Positions 47,956 to 62,000 are shown, counted from the first letter of the stretch. The stretch is 64,000 nucleotides of DNA from Apostichopus japonicus (GCF_037975245.1 NC_092569.1:18958501-19022500), one strand, 5' to 3'. Program-made: numbers and translations. The notes: generated by a model from the sequence alone, not told the origin.

Positions 47956-50900
47956 GCAAGTTTGGCAAGGATGACAATTTTCATCGTAGGAACTATAGCG
48001 TAGCGACAAGGGTTAGTATAACGTGAAATAAACCATTGATATCGTGTATATGTTATTCTCATAACAATGTGCACAAGAAACAACACATTAGAAAGGCGTT
48101 CCCTTCTGCAGTACAGTCACAAAGTCACGAACGGTTCCTTAATAAAACAATATTTAACGTATAATTAATAGTTTGATATGACATACTGACATCCAAAGTC
48201 CACGCTAACAAACCGATACTTCATGGACAGGGTGGTTGCGATTTATAATAACCACAATTTTGTTTCTAGTTCCAGTTTCTTGACCATTTTTAATTTAATG
48301 ATAAAACCCGAAACTTGTTACCGTACTATTCTTTCTGAGAATAATTTTGTTTTCTAGAGCAGCTCCAAATATGACTTGTATGAGTGAATGGTTAACTAGT
48401 TATTTAACGATAATCTTTGTTATGATCTTATAAACGTCCATCATAGGTCTGTCCCGGGAGCTGCTACGGTTGTATGGCCAGGTCACAGGTCGGCAACGTG
48501 CGGAACTTTGGTTTTAAAACCGCACCAACGAATAAATTCGTTTCTTGGCTGAAAGTGTGGTCTTTGTTTAAGAATGTGACACATAATTTTGATATGTTGC
48601 AGAAGTTTTTAAATAACATTCAGTTGGACTCTCGTTCCGGAAATGAGACGATAATTTTCTTTGTCTCCAACTTCGTTTACACAAGCCGTTTTTCGTTATG
48701 TATTTACAGTTTAAGAGGTATTAACGTTAGATTTTAGGGCACAAATACAAATAACAGGAGAGAAGGGTTGGAGGCAAGGACCGTTAAAAAGGACAGTTCC
48801 ATCATTCGGTTGATCACCATCTTAAAAAAGTTGAAGGTTTACAGTCTTGATTTGAGGCTAAGGCCTCTTTTTACTGTATTTCTGGATCGATTCAGACATT
48901 AGCTTATAACCATTCTTAAAATAATCAACGACAACCCTTATTTCGTAATATTTGGGGGAATTAGGAAATTTGTCGGAAATCGAGAAGATTGCAGAGTACT
49001 CCTCTCTTGCTAGCTGGCCTACAATAAGAAAAGAGGGAGTTGGGGAAGGGGGGTGTGGGGTGGGGGGGGGTCATGTCTTGTGAAACAAAACAAAACAAAA
49101 ACAGAGAGAAAGTAAACAGATTTTCATTTCAGAATTAATTGTATAATCAATTAACTTATTTCGACCTTTTGTATTGAGTAACGTTGACAGCGTATACAGA
49201 TATAATACCAGCATCACAGCTTATTTCATATTGAACCAAGGACATATCCCGGTCATATTTGACAAAAAGACTCTTAGAAATTTATTTTAGAATATTTCTT
49301 AATGATTTTCACGTATAATTAGACATTCAATGCAGAATTTATCCTTCACTGCTAGTCTGTGATGATTTTTTTTAGCACTTGGCAAAAGCAGCTGTTTTGA
49401 AAGTTTCTCGCTCGGACACTTACAGTTGGTATATTACAACTATAAACGAAAACAGATTCCGGTGCAAATTCAAGTTTGACAGTTTTCTTCAGAAATTGCA
49501 TCGAAATGAACGTTAATTATGCCGATGAACTCTTTTCTTTTTACAGATATTATAAGGATATATTTGTTTAAAGTATTAAGTATGTTATAAAGAGTCTAAA
49601 AAGCAGTGACGTTGTCTGACATTGAATGTGAGGGTGAAGGGGGGGGGGGCGGAGGGGGCCCAAAATTAAAGCATTTGTGTTGGGCACAGAATGAGGTTAT
49701 AATGTATACTGGCGCCAGAGGCGACAGTGCATGTGAACCCGGCCCCAAGCCCACATAGCTTCTGGCCCAGTGGACCGACGTTGCTACCTAGTGGGCTTGA
49801 ATTGGGAAGCTTTGCTTTTTTTTTCAACAATCCAGACATTATATCAGCTTCAAATCAACATAATTTTTTTAGGCAGACGTGAAAATAATATATTAATAGT
49901 CAGTAGAAGTCAATTTAATGTGTATCTTACTGCCAAGGTCTACTTTTGATCGTGGAAAACTTTATTTGCCGTGCCTCTTCCTTCCGTCTCCCCCCTCCCC
50001 TCCCTCTCCCGTACCCCTCCAACGCCACTACCCCTCCCCTCCCTCCCCTTCCCGCTCTCGTAGAAGCCACTGATAAAAAGTCGTCTTCAGCTCAGACTGA
50101 TGAAGTTGAAACTTTGCAAATAACGTACGCAGTTTTGTTTGTCCTCCTTCATACCTGCCATGATTTTTTTCATTTTCTTGCGTTTTATTTTTTTGTCTTA
50201 AAAAGCGATATTTCATCGGGGTACATCCAATCTTCTGACAAAACAAGTCTTCATCCAGGAAACGAAGCGGTTTTGAATCGGAAGATAATGATGATTAAAT
50301 TTCGCGGTCAGAGACCTAACCAAACCACTGTAACCTGTTATTGCGGTAGTACCAGCTTCCGAGCAAAAATAAGAAATGTTTATGGTTCCTCCCAAGTAGA
50401 GGGCGTCATTAAGAAATTAATGAAGAGCACGAGCAGTTAAGGAAGACTAATGTCAGACATCTTTGTACTGTGATGAATCACGGAGCTCAGTGGATGAATA
50501 TACCTTCATTTACATATTACATTATTATCACCATAAAGAATCGATGACCTATTTACGAACAGTTATACCAGGGGGATTTTTTAGAAACTTAACCCTTTTC
50601 TGTATTAAATCGTTAATATGTCATTACTGCAAAATCAACATTTTTGATGAGATGCACTCACGGTTCCGGAGAAAAAGAAAATGAGAGAAACAAACTCTCC
50701 TTTATTTTCATTATATACATGCAGAAAATTGGCCCTTGTAACAATTGGTGTTCTTTAAATCTTTGTGTCATCGCGTGAAATCCTAAACGAAAAAATAAAG
50801 CTGAACATTAAAATTAATTCGTTGTGTATTTCTACTTGGAACAAGGTAACATCTAATATAAACAATTTGCGTTTTTTTCATGTAAAAGGTTTACCTTGAC

Positions 50901-51146
50901 GATATTGATTGAAGAAAGAAAGAAAGGACCACGAAGTATTCTGCATAGTTTGTTTGACAAAACTAAAAACTACGAATAACATTGTCTTCTTTCATATATT
51001 TTGTGTGACAATTGAGTGAAGAGATATATCTTTTTAACCGATACATAACATCAATCAAAAAACGTTATATTGTAACTTGCTTGTCAAAGAGTTTGATGAA
51101 CTCTTCTGTTTGGAATATGAGAGATACAGATGGTGATCGTAACTGT
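47956..51146. other. Intergenic, no gene seen
   Basis: G tracts near 49060 and 49639, and a C-rich stretch near 49988-50050. The 164-codon plus frame at 49946-50440 begins in low-complexity proline sequence and shows no domain. Confidence 0.45.
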
Positions 51147-51168
51147 CGCCCTCTATTTGAGTCACTCG

Positions 51169-51220
<52 letters not shown>

Positions 51221-51252
51221 CATTTATATACGAGTGACTCAAATAGAGGGCG
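51147..51252. mobile_element. 106 bp MITE-like inverted repeat
   Basis: The arm CGCCCTCTATTTGAGTCACT (51147 onward) continues through CGTATATA and is matched exactly by its reverse complement ending at 51252. The core is TA repeats. No clear target duplication is visible. Confidence 0.8.
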
Positions 51253-52204
51253 ATATATATATAACAATAATAATCATAAAAATATATTAATTAATTATAA
51301 CAACAACTCCAAACCATATCCGACTGACTTAAACAGTTACCTGAATCTTTATGGGGGACCAGATGTGAATAAAGTATTGGGGTGTGGGGGTTCTACTCTC
51401 GAGTCACTGAAGCCAGCTCCCGTGTATCTGGGTTTAAGGGTCATCCCCAGGCAAAATAGAAAACAAGAAGTAAAATTGTGCATTCTGAGGCATGCAGATA
51501 ACTTAGACTTTTATAGGTAGCTCTAGACGCAATGTTGTGCTTATAAATAAAATTTCACACGCCTGACTTAGGTAGTGATCTAAATCGTTATTAGAGAACC
51601 AGATGCAATGAAGGATCATATAACGGATGAGATGTTGTCCTGGGGTTGTAGTAGCCGTGTGGGGGGGGGGGGGAAGGTACTCCCCCGAAAAATTCAGACT
51701 CCAAGGCTAAAAGGCAAAAACTAAAAGGCGCAATCTGAGGAATATTTATACTGCAATTTGGGCTATAGAAGGAACACGTAACGCAAGGTTTGGCAAAGAA
51801 ATAATTTGTATCAAATTGAAAAGAGAGGGTACACCCGTAGAAGTAGTCCTATTCTTCCCCGGCAAAAGGCAAAAATCCCCAGATTAGACCATATCCTCTC
51901 GACTGACGATAAGAGGTGAGGGGGGGGGGTGGACCCGGCCGTCGCCTCAGTTGCGCACGCCACTGAGAAACGACGATAAATTTTAAATAAACGATATTTT
52001 TGATACTAATTTAACCATAACAAGGTCTGTTGCTTACTGACTCAAGACTTTACTTCACTGGTCTGATTAATCACCCTTTACCAACCCACTTACTTGTTTG
52101 ACCCAATCAGTCGATGAGGCAGAATGTACTTTACGCATAGTAGTACGGATAGGAATCTGTGAATCTTTAGTAACTTTCGGTCTCCATTTGAAATCATTTT
52201 TTTT
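51253..52204. other. Intergenic with diverged internal repeats
   Basis: Segments near 51360-51560 and 51640-51800 share order (G tract, CCCGA/CCCCAGG, AAAAGGCAAAA, GCAATCTGAGG-like) and look like diverged tandem copies of roughly 270 bp. GCACGCCACTG near 51957 resembles a lone right end of a hAT element. Confidence 0.45.
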
Positions 52205-52597
52205 ATTATTATCATCTTTTATGAGGGTAGTCCTGCTCAGTGCCAAAGCACTGCTTTCCAGAGGACCCCTCAATACAAAACAAAAATATAATTGCATGCA
52301 GTAGAAAAACGGTAAACATCAAAAAGCACAAAAAGGACGGCAAAAAGATAGAAAAACAAATATCAGAAATCTAAACAAAATATATGTTTTCATATTGCGT
52401 TTAAAAATAATAATATTCCGCAAGCATTTCAATCTTGGGGGAAGACTGTTCCACGACCTGCCTCCAGAAAATTTAAAGGACCTTTTACCATTCCCAGATC
52501 TAACAGGAGCAAGTAAAACATCATTAGAGCAGCTAGATCTAGTTCTGTACGAATGGCTATCTCTCAGTAGAATTGTATGATCAGTAATGTACAACAA
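52205..52597 (-). pseudogene. LINE reverse transcriptase C-terminal fragment and 3' end
   Basis: The minus-strand frame 52597-52319 contains HTILLRDSHSYRTRSS, then LLAPVRSGNGKRSFKFSG, GRSWNSLPPRLKCLRN and FKRNMKTYIL. This matches the C-terminus of CR1/L2/Jockey-like reverse transcriptases (the (G/A)-x-x-x-WNSLP motif followed by FK-x-x-(L/M)K). The following 110 bp carries TGGAAAGCAGTGCTTTGGCA and ends in GATGATAATAATAAAAA, a LINE-like tail at about 52205. It is 5'-truncated and sits about 220 bp past the stop codon of the fibrinogen-domain gene in the same orientation. Confidence 0.82.
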
Positions 52598-52813
52598 TAA
52601 AACCTGTAAAGCGCATAATTAAAATACAAACTGGCACACAAGTTCTGATTCATTTGCCAGGTTGAATGTTTTGGTATAACATGTATTGGTTATAACTCAT
52701 ATTGCTCATATTAAATCATAAATCATGTTAGTAACAATACATTAGAACATTACATGGTTTCTTCTTATTCAACTTTAACTGTTAATGACCGCCCAATCTA
52801 GACCGGTTGTCAT

Positions 52814-53073
52814 CTAGACAGGCCTAATTTTCATTTCAACGTATTTTATGTTACGTCTACCTCCTGGCATTTCGAACCAGCGTATGCTCGCATTCTTATT
52901 TGCTGCATTGTAGTCACCGTTGAGGTTATAACGTCCACATTGCTTGTACCACCAGGCACCGCGACGTGTAAAAGCACAGTTTTCTCCTGTATGCCTGTCA
53001 TTGTCCTGGTCGAAAGTACTGAAGTTAGTGTGTAGATGGGTACCAAAAGAAGCACGTAGATACGAGTCACCGC
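52814..53073 (-). CDS. FReD exon 3 with stop codon
   Basis: 260 nt. The acceptor is CTGAAG|GCGGTGAC, preceded by a TTTTCTTTCTTTCTTT pyrimidine tract. It completes the split Gly codon and encodes GDSYLRASFGTH, FSTFDQDNDRHTGENCAF, GAWWYKQCGRYNLNGDY and a final KYVEMKIRPV before TAG. These are the usual calcium-site, cysteine-loop and C-terminal segments of FReDs. Confidence 0.87.
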
Positions 53074-56000
53074 CTTCAGAATTTAAAGAAAGAAAGAAAA
53101 GAAAAGAAGAAACGAAAACATTATTTAGTAAAGTAAAGTACATAGCTAAAACTGATTATAGTACAGTTATAATATAACTATATCCGCTTCCTAGTTGGTA
53201 AATATATCTGCGACGGAACTCTCCTAAATTGATCTCGGGCCATCGAATTCACTTAAATGACACAGTTTGACTCCGTCTACAAGTTCGGTTCTTTCCTACA
53301 AAAAGTGACACAATAGCACATTTACTAGAGAAGAACGTTAGACTATGTTAACTCTGAGTTTACTAGACGTGCTCGAAACTTTTTACAAGTTTTACAACAA
53401 AAGAGGGCAGGCAGAGCGGATAGAGGTTGCACAAACCCCAATTCCCCTCATTTTAAGTAAATATCTTTGATACTGAAAAGTACCCTTTTTCGATTTTAGT
53501 CCTTAATAGATAGGGCAACTTTGTTGAGTAGTTAATATGGAGTGTAAATAAAAATTGCCGCTTAGTTGGAAAACATTAAAATACTGCGATTTTTGATTGT
53601 GAGTGCACATACAATCCATTTTGTCGGAATGATGGTATGTGTGATTATGTGATTTACCCTCTGATATAAATGTCACATGCCTCACTGCCCCGAATGTCTT
53701 ACCCCCTCGCCCTCCTCGTCAGATTGAACCATTCTCCGGGCCTCCTTACACGAGGACCGCTGTAACCAGACAGCAATTTAAACTTTCAAACCGACTGATA
53801 TTGATGTTCAATGGCATGTTGTATAACATGGTGTTACGTAACTGTTGAAACTTCTGTCAACTATTATAATTGTACTTAAAGGTATGCTGTATTGGGCCCA
53901 GATATGCTAGATATTAAAATATGGTCATCTTTGGTCAAAATTCTTAAACTGTTTTTATTGCAACCTTCGAAGAAATTTGTTCTTCACTGGGACATTCAGT
54001 CATCTGGTGTGTTCCTTAAAAAATTCTGAGAACAATTTGAAGAGTAAAGACCTCCAGGAAAACACTTTTTGAAAACTTCTAGCAATTATAGCGTGTTATT
54101 ATTTGGGGCCTATACAGACTATCTTTAACGACAACATCATTTGAAACGATCTTAATACAAACCTACGGTACCGCTTGCAGTCCCCAACCCCGACAGTTGG
54201 TAGTAGTCCTTTTCATCGCTAATGCGGAAGAAATCGTAGTTTACGAAGTAAATATCTCCTAGCCTGTTCACCATATCGATTCGGAGTTGATAGTCACCTT
54301 GATTTGTCAGGTAGTATAACTTATCGTTACCTAACCAAAATTCATGATCCAGGTCACCGAATCCATACTTGTAGCTGGTCCAATTACGAAAAAAATCAAC
54401 GGAACCATCAACACGACGTTGAAATACCTGCAGTGGATAGAAGCACGAAACCTACATTTTGTAGAACATTTATAGGAATAATGTTTTCCTGCAGTCTCTT
54501 AAAGGAATACTACAAGCCATTGAAATTATACAGAAATACACAAATGTATCCTGCCGACTGCATTTCTTTGATGCAAATATACCAAGCTTTATTGCACATT
54601 TTTCAGATGTACTAGGTGGGACCATAACGGACGTAAAAGTAGTATTATCTATATCATCTGTTAAAACTGTTTATTAGCCTTATCATTCACTTGACGATGG
54701 TGACTCATTTTGTCATATTTACCGTCAGGAGTGTTCTATAGGTATATACATATCAGTTGTGAAAATGTTGCAGACAAAGTGTACTGAACAATTTGAAGTT
54801 ATTTTGAAAGCAAAATACACAACAATCATAGATTAAAGGGCTTATAAAAAAGAAGTGGTCTTACATGTAATTCATATAAAAAAATCCGCGGCACGTAAAC
54901 AAGATTCTTTGAAATGATTCTTTTTGTTAAATATATTCTGTAATGTTCTTATCGTCCAGATTTTTTTATTTATTAGTTAGGGTAAATTTGGAACTACAGA
55001 ATTGGTCACCGTCGCTAACATATAACTTACCGTCCAGCCTCCACCATTAGTAGTCATATTACAAAAGACCTCAAAGTTAGAACCACTCCAATTAAACGGC
55101 TTTATGGAATAAATGCCGGTGGACGAGTTACCAGCATTGTACACATCAAGACAGTTGGTCATCGTTGAGTTTTTCCCTATAAAGTCTTCAATGCGATTGG
55201 TGATGCTTTCATCCGTGCTTCCAATTACCCGAGTGATGCTTTGAAGGTTCTGTGTTGTGCTGCCATAGTTTTGAGTGGTTCGTTTAAGAAACTGAGCATA
55301 GGTCGTTGACATTTCACGTTGATTCATGGTGTTTTTAGCAAATTGTGATGTTCTTTCAGCGGTTTCAGTTTCAACCTCACTGTATTTAATAGTGTCTGTA
55401 ATTTGTCGGGTATAGATTGCAAGTGGTAGGGAATCAGTGAGAATGGATTCCTCAATTAATTGTGTGATGCCTTCCGTAGATGGGATCGTTCCTTCAAATG
55501 ACTGGGAGGTACTCTCAACTAGTTTGGTGGTACTTTTTGATGATTTGCTAGACTTTTCGGATGGCTGGTTAGTGCTTTCAAATAATGTAGTTATTTCTGT
55601 AGATTCTGTGGTGCACGTAGATGGGAATGATGTTCTTTCAATGGCTGCTGTTATCTCTTGAGCTTCGGTGGTGTTTTCAACAACTTGATTTAATATCTTA
55701 GTAATTCGAACAACAGCGTCAGGTGTCCGTGTTGTGCTGTCGTATTCCCGAGTAGCTCTTTGGTTTGGTTCGTTGTTTGTGTCAAGTGATCGGGTGTTGA
55801 TTTCAATGTTTTGAGTGGTTATTTCAAATGGTTTAGTGTCAGTAATACTTGTGCGGTCAGAAAGTGCAATGGTTACTTCATTCCTCATATCGTCCTGGGC
55901 CGTTGCTATTTCACGTTGTTTGGTGGTGCTTTCAAGGAATTGTGATGTCTCGTCACCGGTGTTAATTTGAAATTTCCGTTCTGTGACGTCTTTGGTCATG

Positions 56001-59000
56001 GTGGGCTTTGGGATGTTTGTAGATGGCAACCTAGATCCTTCCTGGTTTGCTGGAATTTTACGTTGATTCGTGGTGCTTTCAAAAACTTGGGATGCTCTCT
56101 CAGTGGTTTCAGATTGATGGAGATGTGTGTTAACATGATTTTGTTGAGTAGTGTCTGTAATTTGTCGGGTATTACTTTCAAGTGGTAGGGAGTCAGTTAT
56201 AGTGTATTCCTCAAAGATGTAAGTGATGCCATCAATATATTGAATATTATCTTCAGGTGACTGTGTGGTACTTTCAAGAATATTGGTTGTACTTTGTGAT
56301 TTGTGATTTTGTTGAGTTGTGTCTATAATTCGGGGCGTATTGCTCTCAAGTGGTAGGGAGTCAGTTATAGTGTTTTCCTCATAGATGTAAGTGATGCCAT
56401 CAATATATTGAATATTACCTTCAGGTGACTGTGAGGTACTTTCAAGAATATTGGTGGTACTTTGTGATTTGTGATTTTGTTGAGTAGTGTCTATAACTTG
56501 GGGCCTATTACTTTCAAGTGGTAGGGAGTCAGTTATAGTGTATTCCTCAAAGATGTAAGTGATGCCATCAATATATTGAATATTACTTTCAGGTGACTGT
56601 GTGGTACTTTCAAGAATATTGGTTGTACTTTGTTGTTTGTGAATTTGTTGAGTAGTGTCTATAATATGGGGCGTATTGCTTTCAAGTGGTAGGGAGTCAG
56701 TTATAGTGTATTCCTCAAATATGTAAGTGATGCCATCAATATATTGAATATTCCCTTTAGGTGACTGTGCGGTACTTTCAAGACTATTGGTGGTACCTTG
56801 TGCTGATTTGCTAGGCTTTTCGGATGGCTGCTTAGTGCTTTCAAATAATGTATTTCTTTCTGTAGGTTTTGTGGTGCTCAAAGATGAGAGTGATGTTCTT
56901 TCAATGGGTACTGTTATCTCTTGAGCTTCCGTGGTGCTGTCAACGACTTGAGTTAATATCTTAGTAGTTCGTAGAACAGCGTCAAGCTTCTGTGTTGTGC
57001 TGTCGTATTCCCGAGTAGCTCTTTGGTTTGGTCCGTTGTTTGTGTCAAATGATCGCGTGTTGATTTCGATATTTTGAGTAGTTATTTCAAATGGTTTAGT
57101 GTCAGTTATACTTGTGCAGTTAGAAAGTGCAATGGTTACTTCATTCCTCATACTGTCCTTGGTCGTTGTATGTTCACGTTGTTTCGTGGTGCTTTCAAGG
57201 AATTGGGGTTTCTCGTCACGGGTGTCAGTTTGAAGGTTCTGTGTTGTGACGTCTTTGGTCACAGTGGGTTTTGGGATGTTTGTAGATGACAAGCTAGATC
57301 CTTCCTGGTTCGTTGCTATTGTTTGATGATTCGTGGTACCTATTTGAGGTTGGGACGTTCTGTCAGCTGTTTCAGATTGAAGATTCTGTGTTGTGACGCC
57401 TTTGTTCATGGTGGGTTTTGGGATGGTTGTAGATAACGAGATAGGTCCTTCCTGGGTCGGTGATATTGTTCGATGATTCGTGGTGCTTTTAGAAGATGGA
57501 GACGTTCTTTCAGCAGTTGCAGATTGAAGGTTCTTTGTTTTGACGTCTTTGGTCATGGTTGGTTTTGAGATTTTTGTAGATGACAAGCTAGATCCTTCCT
57601 GGATCGGTGATATTTTTCGATGATGCGTGGTGCTTTTAAGAGATGGGGACATTCTCTCATGCGTTTCAGTTTTAAGATTCTGTGTTGTGACGTCTCTGGT
57701 CACGGTGGGCTTCGGAATATTTGTAGATAAAAAGCTAGATCCTTCCTGGGTCGCTGCTATTGTTCGATGATTCGTGGTGCTTTTAAGAGATGGGGACGTT
57801 CTGTCAGTAGTTTCAGTTTGAAGTTTCTGTGTTGTGACGTCTTTTGTGACGATGGGTTTTGAGATTTTTGTAGATGACAAGCTAGAATTTCCTTTAGTCG
57901 CTGTTATCGTTCGATGATTTGTGCTGCTTTGAAGAGATGGGGACGTCCCAGCAGCAGTTTCAGTTTTAAGATTCTGTGATGTGACGTCTTCGGTCACGGT
58001 GGGCTTCGGGATGTTTGTAGATGAAAAGCTAGATCCTTCCTGGGTCGCTGCTATTGTTCGAGGATTCGTGGTGCTTTTAATAGATGGGGACGTTCTCTCA
58101 GCAGTTTCAGTTTGAAAGTTTTGTGTTGTGACGTCTTTGGTCACGGTGGGCTTTGCGATGTTTGAAGATAACAAGCTAGGTCCTTCCTTGGTCGGTGATA
58201 TTGGTCGAGGATTCGTGGTACTTATCTGAGGTTGAGACGTTCTGTAAGCAGTTTCAGTTTGAAAGTTTTGTGTTGTGACGTCTTTCGTCACGGTGTGTTT
58301 TGGGATGTTTGTAGATAACAAGTTAAGTCCTTCCTTGGTTGGTGATATTGATCGATGAATCTTGGTGTTTTTTTGAGGTTGGGACGTTCTGTCAGCAGTT
58401 TCAGTTTGTTGGTTCAGTGTTCTGACGTCTTTGGTCTCGGTTGGTTTTGAGATGATTGTAGTTGACAAACTAGATCCTTCTTGGGTCGCTGATATTTTAC
58501 GTTGATTCCTGGTACTTTCAAAAACTTGAGATGAACTCTCAGTGGTTTCAGATTGATGGAGTTGTAAGTTAACGTGATTTTGTTGAGTAGTGTCTTTATT
58601 TTGAGGCGTATTGCTTTTAAGTGGTAGGGAGTCAGTTATAGTGTATTCATCAAAGATGTAAGTGATGCCATCAATATATTGAATATTACCTTCAGGTGAC
58701 TGTGTGGTGCTTTCAAGAATATTGGTGGTACTTTGTGATTTGTGATTTTGTTGAGTAGTGTCTATAATTTGGGGCGTATTGCTTTCAAGTGGTAGGGAGT
58801 CAGTTATAGTGTTTTCCTCAAATATATAAGTGATGCCATCAATATATTGAATATTATCTTCAGGTGACTGTGTGGTACTTTCAAGAATATTGGTGGTACT
58901 TTGTGATTTGTGAATTTGTTGAGTCGTGTCTATAATTCGGGGCGTATTGCTTTCAAGTGGTAGGGAGTCAGTTATAGTGTATTCCTCAAAGATGTAAGTG

Positions 59001-62000
59001 ATGCCATCAATATATTGAATATTACCTTCAGGTGACTGTGTGGTACTTTCAAGAATATTGGTTGTACTTTGTGATTTGTGATTTTGTTGAGTAGTGTCTA
59101 TAATTTGGGGCGTATTGCTTTCAAGTGGTAGGGAGTCCGTTATAGTGTTTTCCTCAAATATGTAAGTGATGCCATCAATATATTGAATATTATCTTCAGG
59201 TGACTGTGTGGTACTTTCAAGAATATTGCTGGTACTTTGTGATTTGTGAATTTGTTGAGTCGTGTCTATAATTCGGGGCGTATTGCTTTCAAGTGGTAGG
59301 GAGTCAGTTATAGTGTATTCCTCAAAGATGTAAGTGATGCCATCAGTAAATTGAATATTACCTTCAGGTGACTGTGAGGCACTTTCAAGAATATTGGTGG
59401 TACTTTGTGATTTGTGATTTTGTTGAGTCGTGTCTATAGTTTGGGGCGTATTGCTTTCAAGTGGTAGGGAGTCAGTTATAGTGTATTCCTCAAAGATGTA
59501 AGTGATGCCATCAATAAATTGAATATTACCTTCAGGTGACTGTGTGGTACTTTCAATACTATTAGTGGTACTTTGTGCTGATTTGCTATGCCTTTGGGAT
59601 GGCTGGTTAGTCCTTTCAAATAATGCAGTTTCTTCAGTGGTGTCCGTGGTGCTCTTAGATGATTTTCTTTCCATGGGTGCTGTTATCTCTTTAGCTTCCG
59701 TGGTGCTGTCAACGACTTGAGTTAATATCTTAGTATTTCGAACAACAGCGTCAAGTTTTTGTGTTGTGCTGTCGTATTCCCGAGTAGCTCTTTGGCCTGG
59801 TTCGTTGTTTGTGTCAAATGATCGCGTGTTGATTTCGATGTCTTGGGTGGTTATTTCAAATGGTTTAGTATCAGTTTTACTTATGCGGTCAGAAAGTGTA
59901 ATCGTTCCTTTATTCCTTATTCCGTCAGTGGCCGTTGATATTTCACGATTTTTCGTGGTGCTTTCATAGTATTGGGATGTCCCGTCATCGGTTTCAGTTT
60001 GAAGATTCTGTGTTGTAACGTGTTTGGTCATGGTGAGTTTTGAGATTATTGTAGATAACAAGCTAGATCCTTCTTGGGCCGATGATATTTTACGTTGATT
60101 CGTGGTGCTTTCCAAAAATTGAGATGATCTCTCAGTGGTTTCAGATTGATGGAGATGTGTGTTAACGTGATTTTGTTGAGTAGTGTCTTTAACTTTGGGG
60201 GTATTGCTTTCAAGTGGTAGGGAGTCAGTTATAGTGTATTCCTCAAATATGTAAGTGATGCCATCAATATATTGAATATAACTTTCAGGTGACTGTGAGG
60301 TACTTTCAAGAATATTGGTGGTACTTTGTGATTTGTGATTTTGTTGAGTAGTGTCTATAATTTGGGGCGTATTGCTTTCAAGTGGTAGGGAGTCAGTTAT
60401 AGTGTATTCCTCAAATATGTAAGTGTGGCCATCAATATATTGAATATTACCTTCAGGTGACTGTGTGGTACTTTCAACAATATTGGTTGTACTTTGTGCT
60501 GATTTGCTAGGCTTTTCGGATGGCTGGTTAGTCCTTTCAAATAATGCATTTTCTTCAGTGGTGTCTGTGGTGCTCTTAGATGAGAGTGAGGTTTTTTCCA
60601 TGGGTTCTGAAATATCTTGAGTTTCGGTTGTGCTGTCAACGAATCGAGTTAATATCTTAGTAGTTGTAACAACAGCGTCAGGTTTCTGTGTTGTGCTGTG
60701 GTATTCCCGGGTAACTTTTTGACCTGATTCGTTGTTAGTGTCAAATGATCGGGTGTTGATATCAATGTCTTGGGTGGTTATTTCAAATGGTTTAGTATCA
60801 GTTTTACTTATGCGGTCAGAAAGTTTATATGTTCCTTCATTCCTAATTACGTCCGTGGTCGTTGATATATCACGTTGTTTCGTGGTGCTTTCAAGAAATT
60901 GTGTTGTTCCGTCACCGGTGTCAGTTTGAAGATTCAGTGTTGTGACATCCTTGGTCATGGTGGGAGTTGAGATTTTTGTATATGACAAGCTAGATCCTTC
61001 TTGAGTCGCTGCTATTGTTCGAAGATTCGTGGTGCTATTTTGAGATGGGAACATTCTGTCAGAATTTTTAGTTTGAAGGTTCAGTGTTCTGACGTCTTTG
61101 GTCATGGTGGTTTTTGGGATGTTTGTAGATGGCAAGCTAGATCCTTCCTCGTTTGCTGGAATTTTACGTTGATTCGTGGTGCTTTTCAAAAGTTGGGATG
61201 TTCTCTTAGTGGTTTCAGATTGATGGAGATATGTGTTAACGTGATTTTGTTGAGAAGTGTCTATAATTTGGGGCGTATTGCTTTCAAGTGGTAGGGAGTC
61301 AGTTATAGTGTATTCCTCAAATATGTAAGTGATGCCATCAATATATTGAATATTACCTTCAAGTGACTGTGAGGTACTTTCAACAATATTGGTTGTACTC
61401 TGTGCTGATTTGCTAGGCTTTTCGGATGGCTGGTAAGTGCTCTCAAATAATGCATTTCTTTCAGTGGTTTTTGAGGTGCTCGTAGATGAGAGTGATGTCT
61501 TATCGATGGGTTCTGAAATATCTTGAGCTTCGGTGGTGCTGTCAACGAATTGAGTTAATGGCTTAGTAGTTGGAACAACAGCGTCAAGTTTCTGTGTTGC
61601 GCTGTCGTATTCCCGGGTGTAAGTTTGAAGGTTTTGTATAGTGACGTCTTTAGTCACAATGGGTTCTGGGATGTTTGTAGATAAAAATCTAGATCCTTCG
61701 TTGGTCGGTGATATTGTTCGATGAATCGTGGTGCTTTTAAGAGATGGGGACGTACTGTCAGCAGTTTCAGTTTGACGATTCTGTGTTTTGACGTCTTTGG
61801 TCATGGTTGGTTTTGAGATTTTTGTAGAATACAAGCTAGATCCTTCCTGGATCGGTGATATTGTTTTATGATTTGTGGTGCTTTGAAGAGATGGGGACGT
61901 CCTCTCAGCATATACAGTTTTAAGATTCTGTGATGTGACCTCTTCGGTCAAGGTGGGCTTTGGGATGTTTGTAGATGAAAAGCTAGATCCTTCCTGGGTC

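Noticed and set aside
49946-50440. 164-codon plus-strand ORF
   Set aside because: The start lies in low-complexity CCCTCC sequence, the rest has no recognisable domain, and no splice support was found.
54977-55030. Ending the giant protein at the stop after VPNLP
   Set aside because: The tail after GGGWT is intronic. A consensus GTAAGT donor and two following exons restore the FReD pattern.
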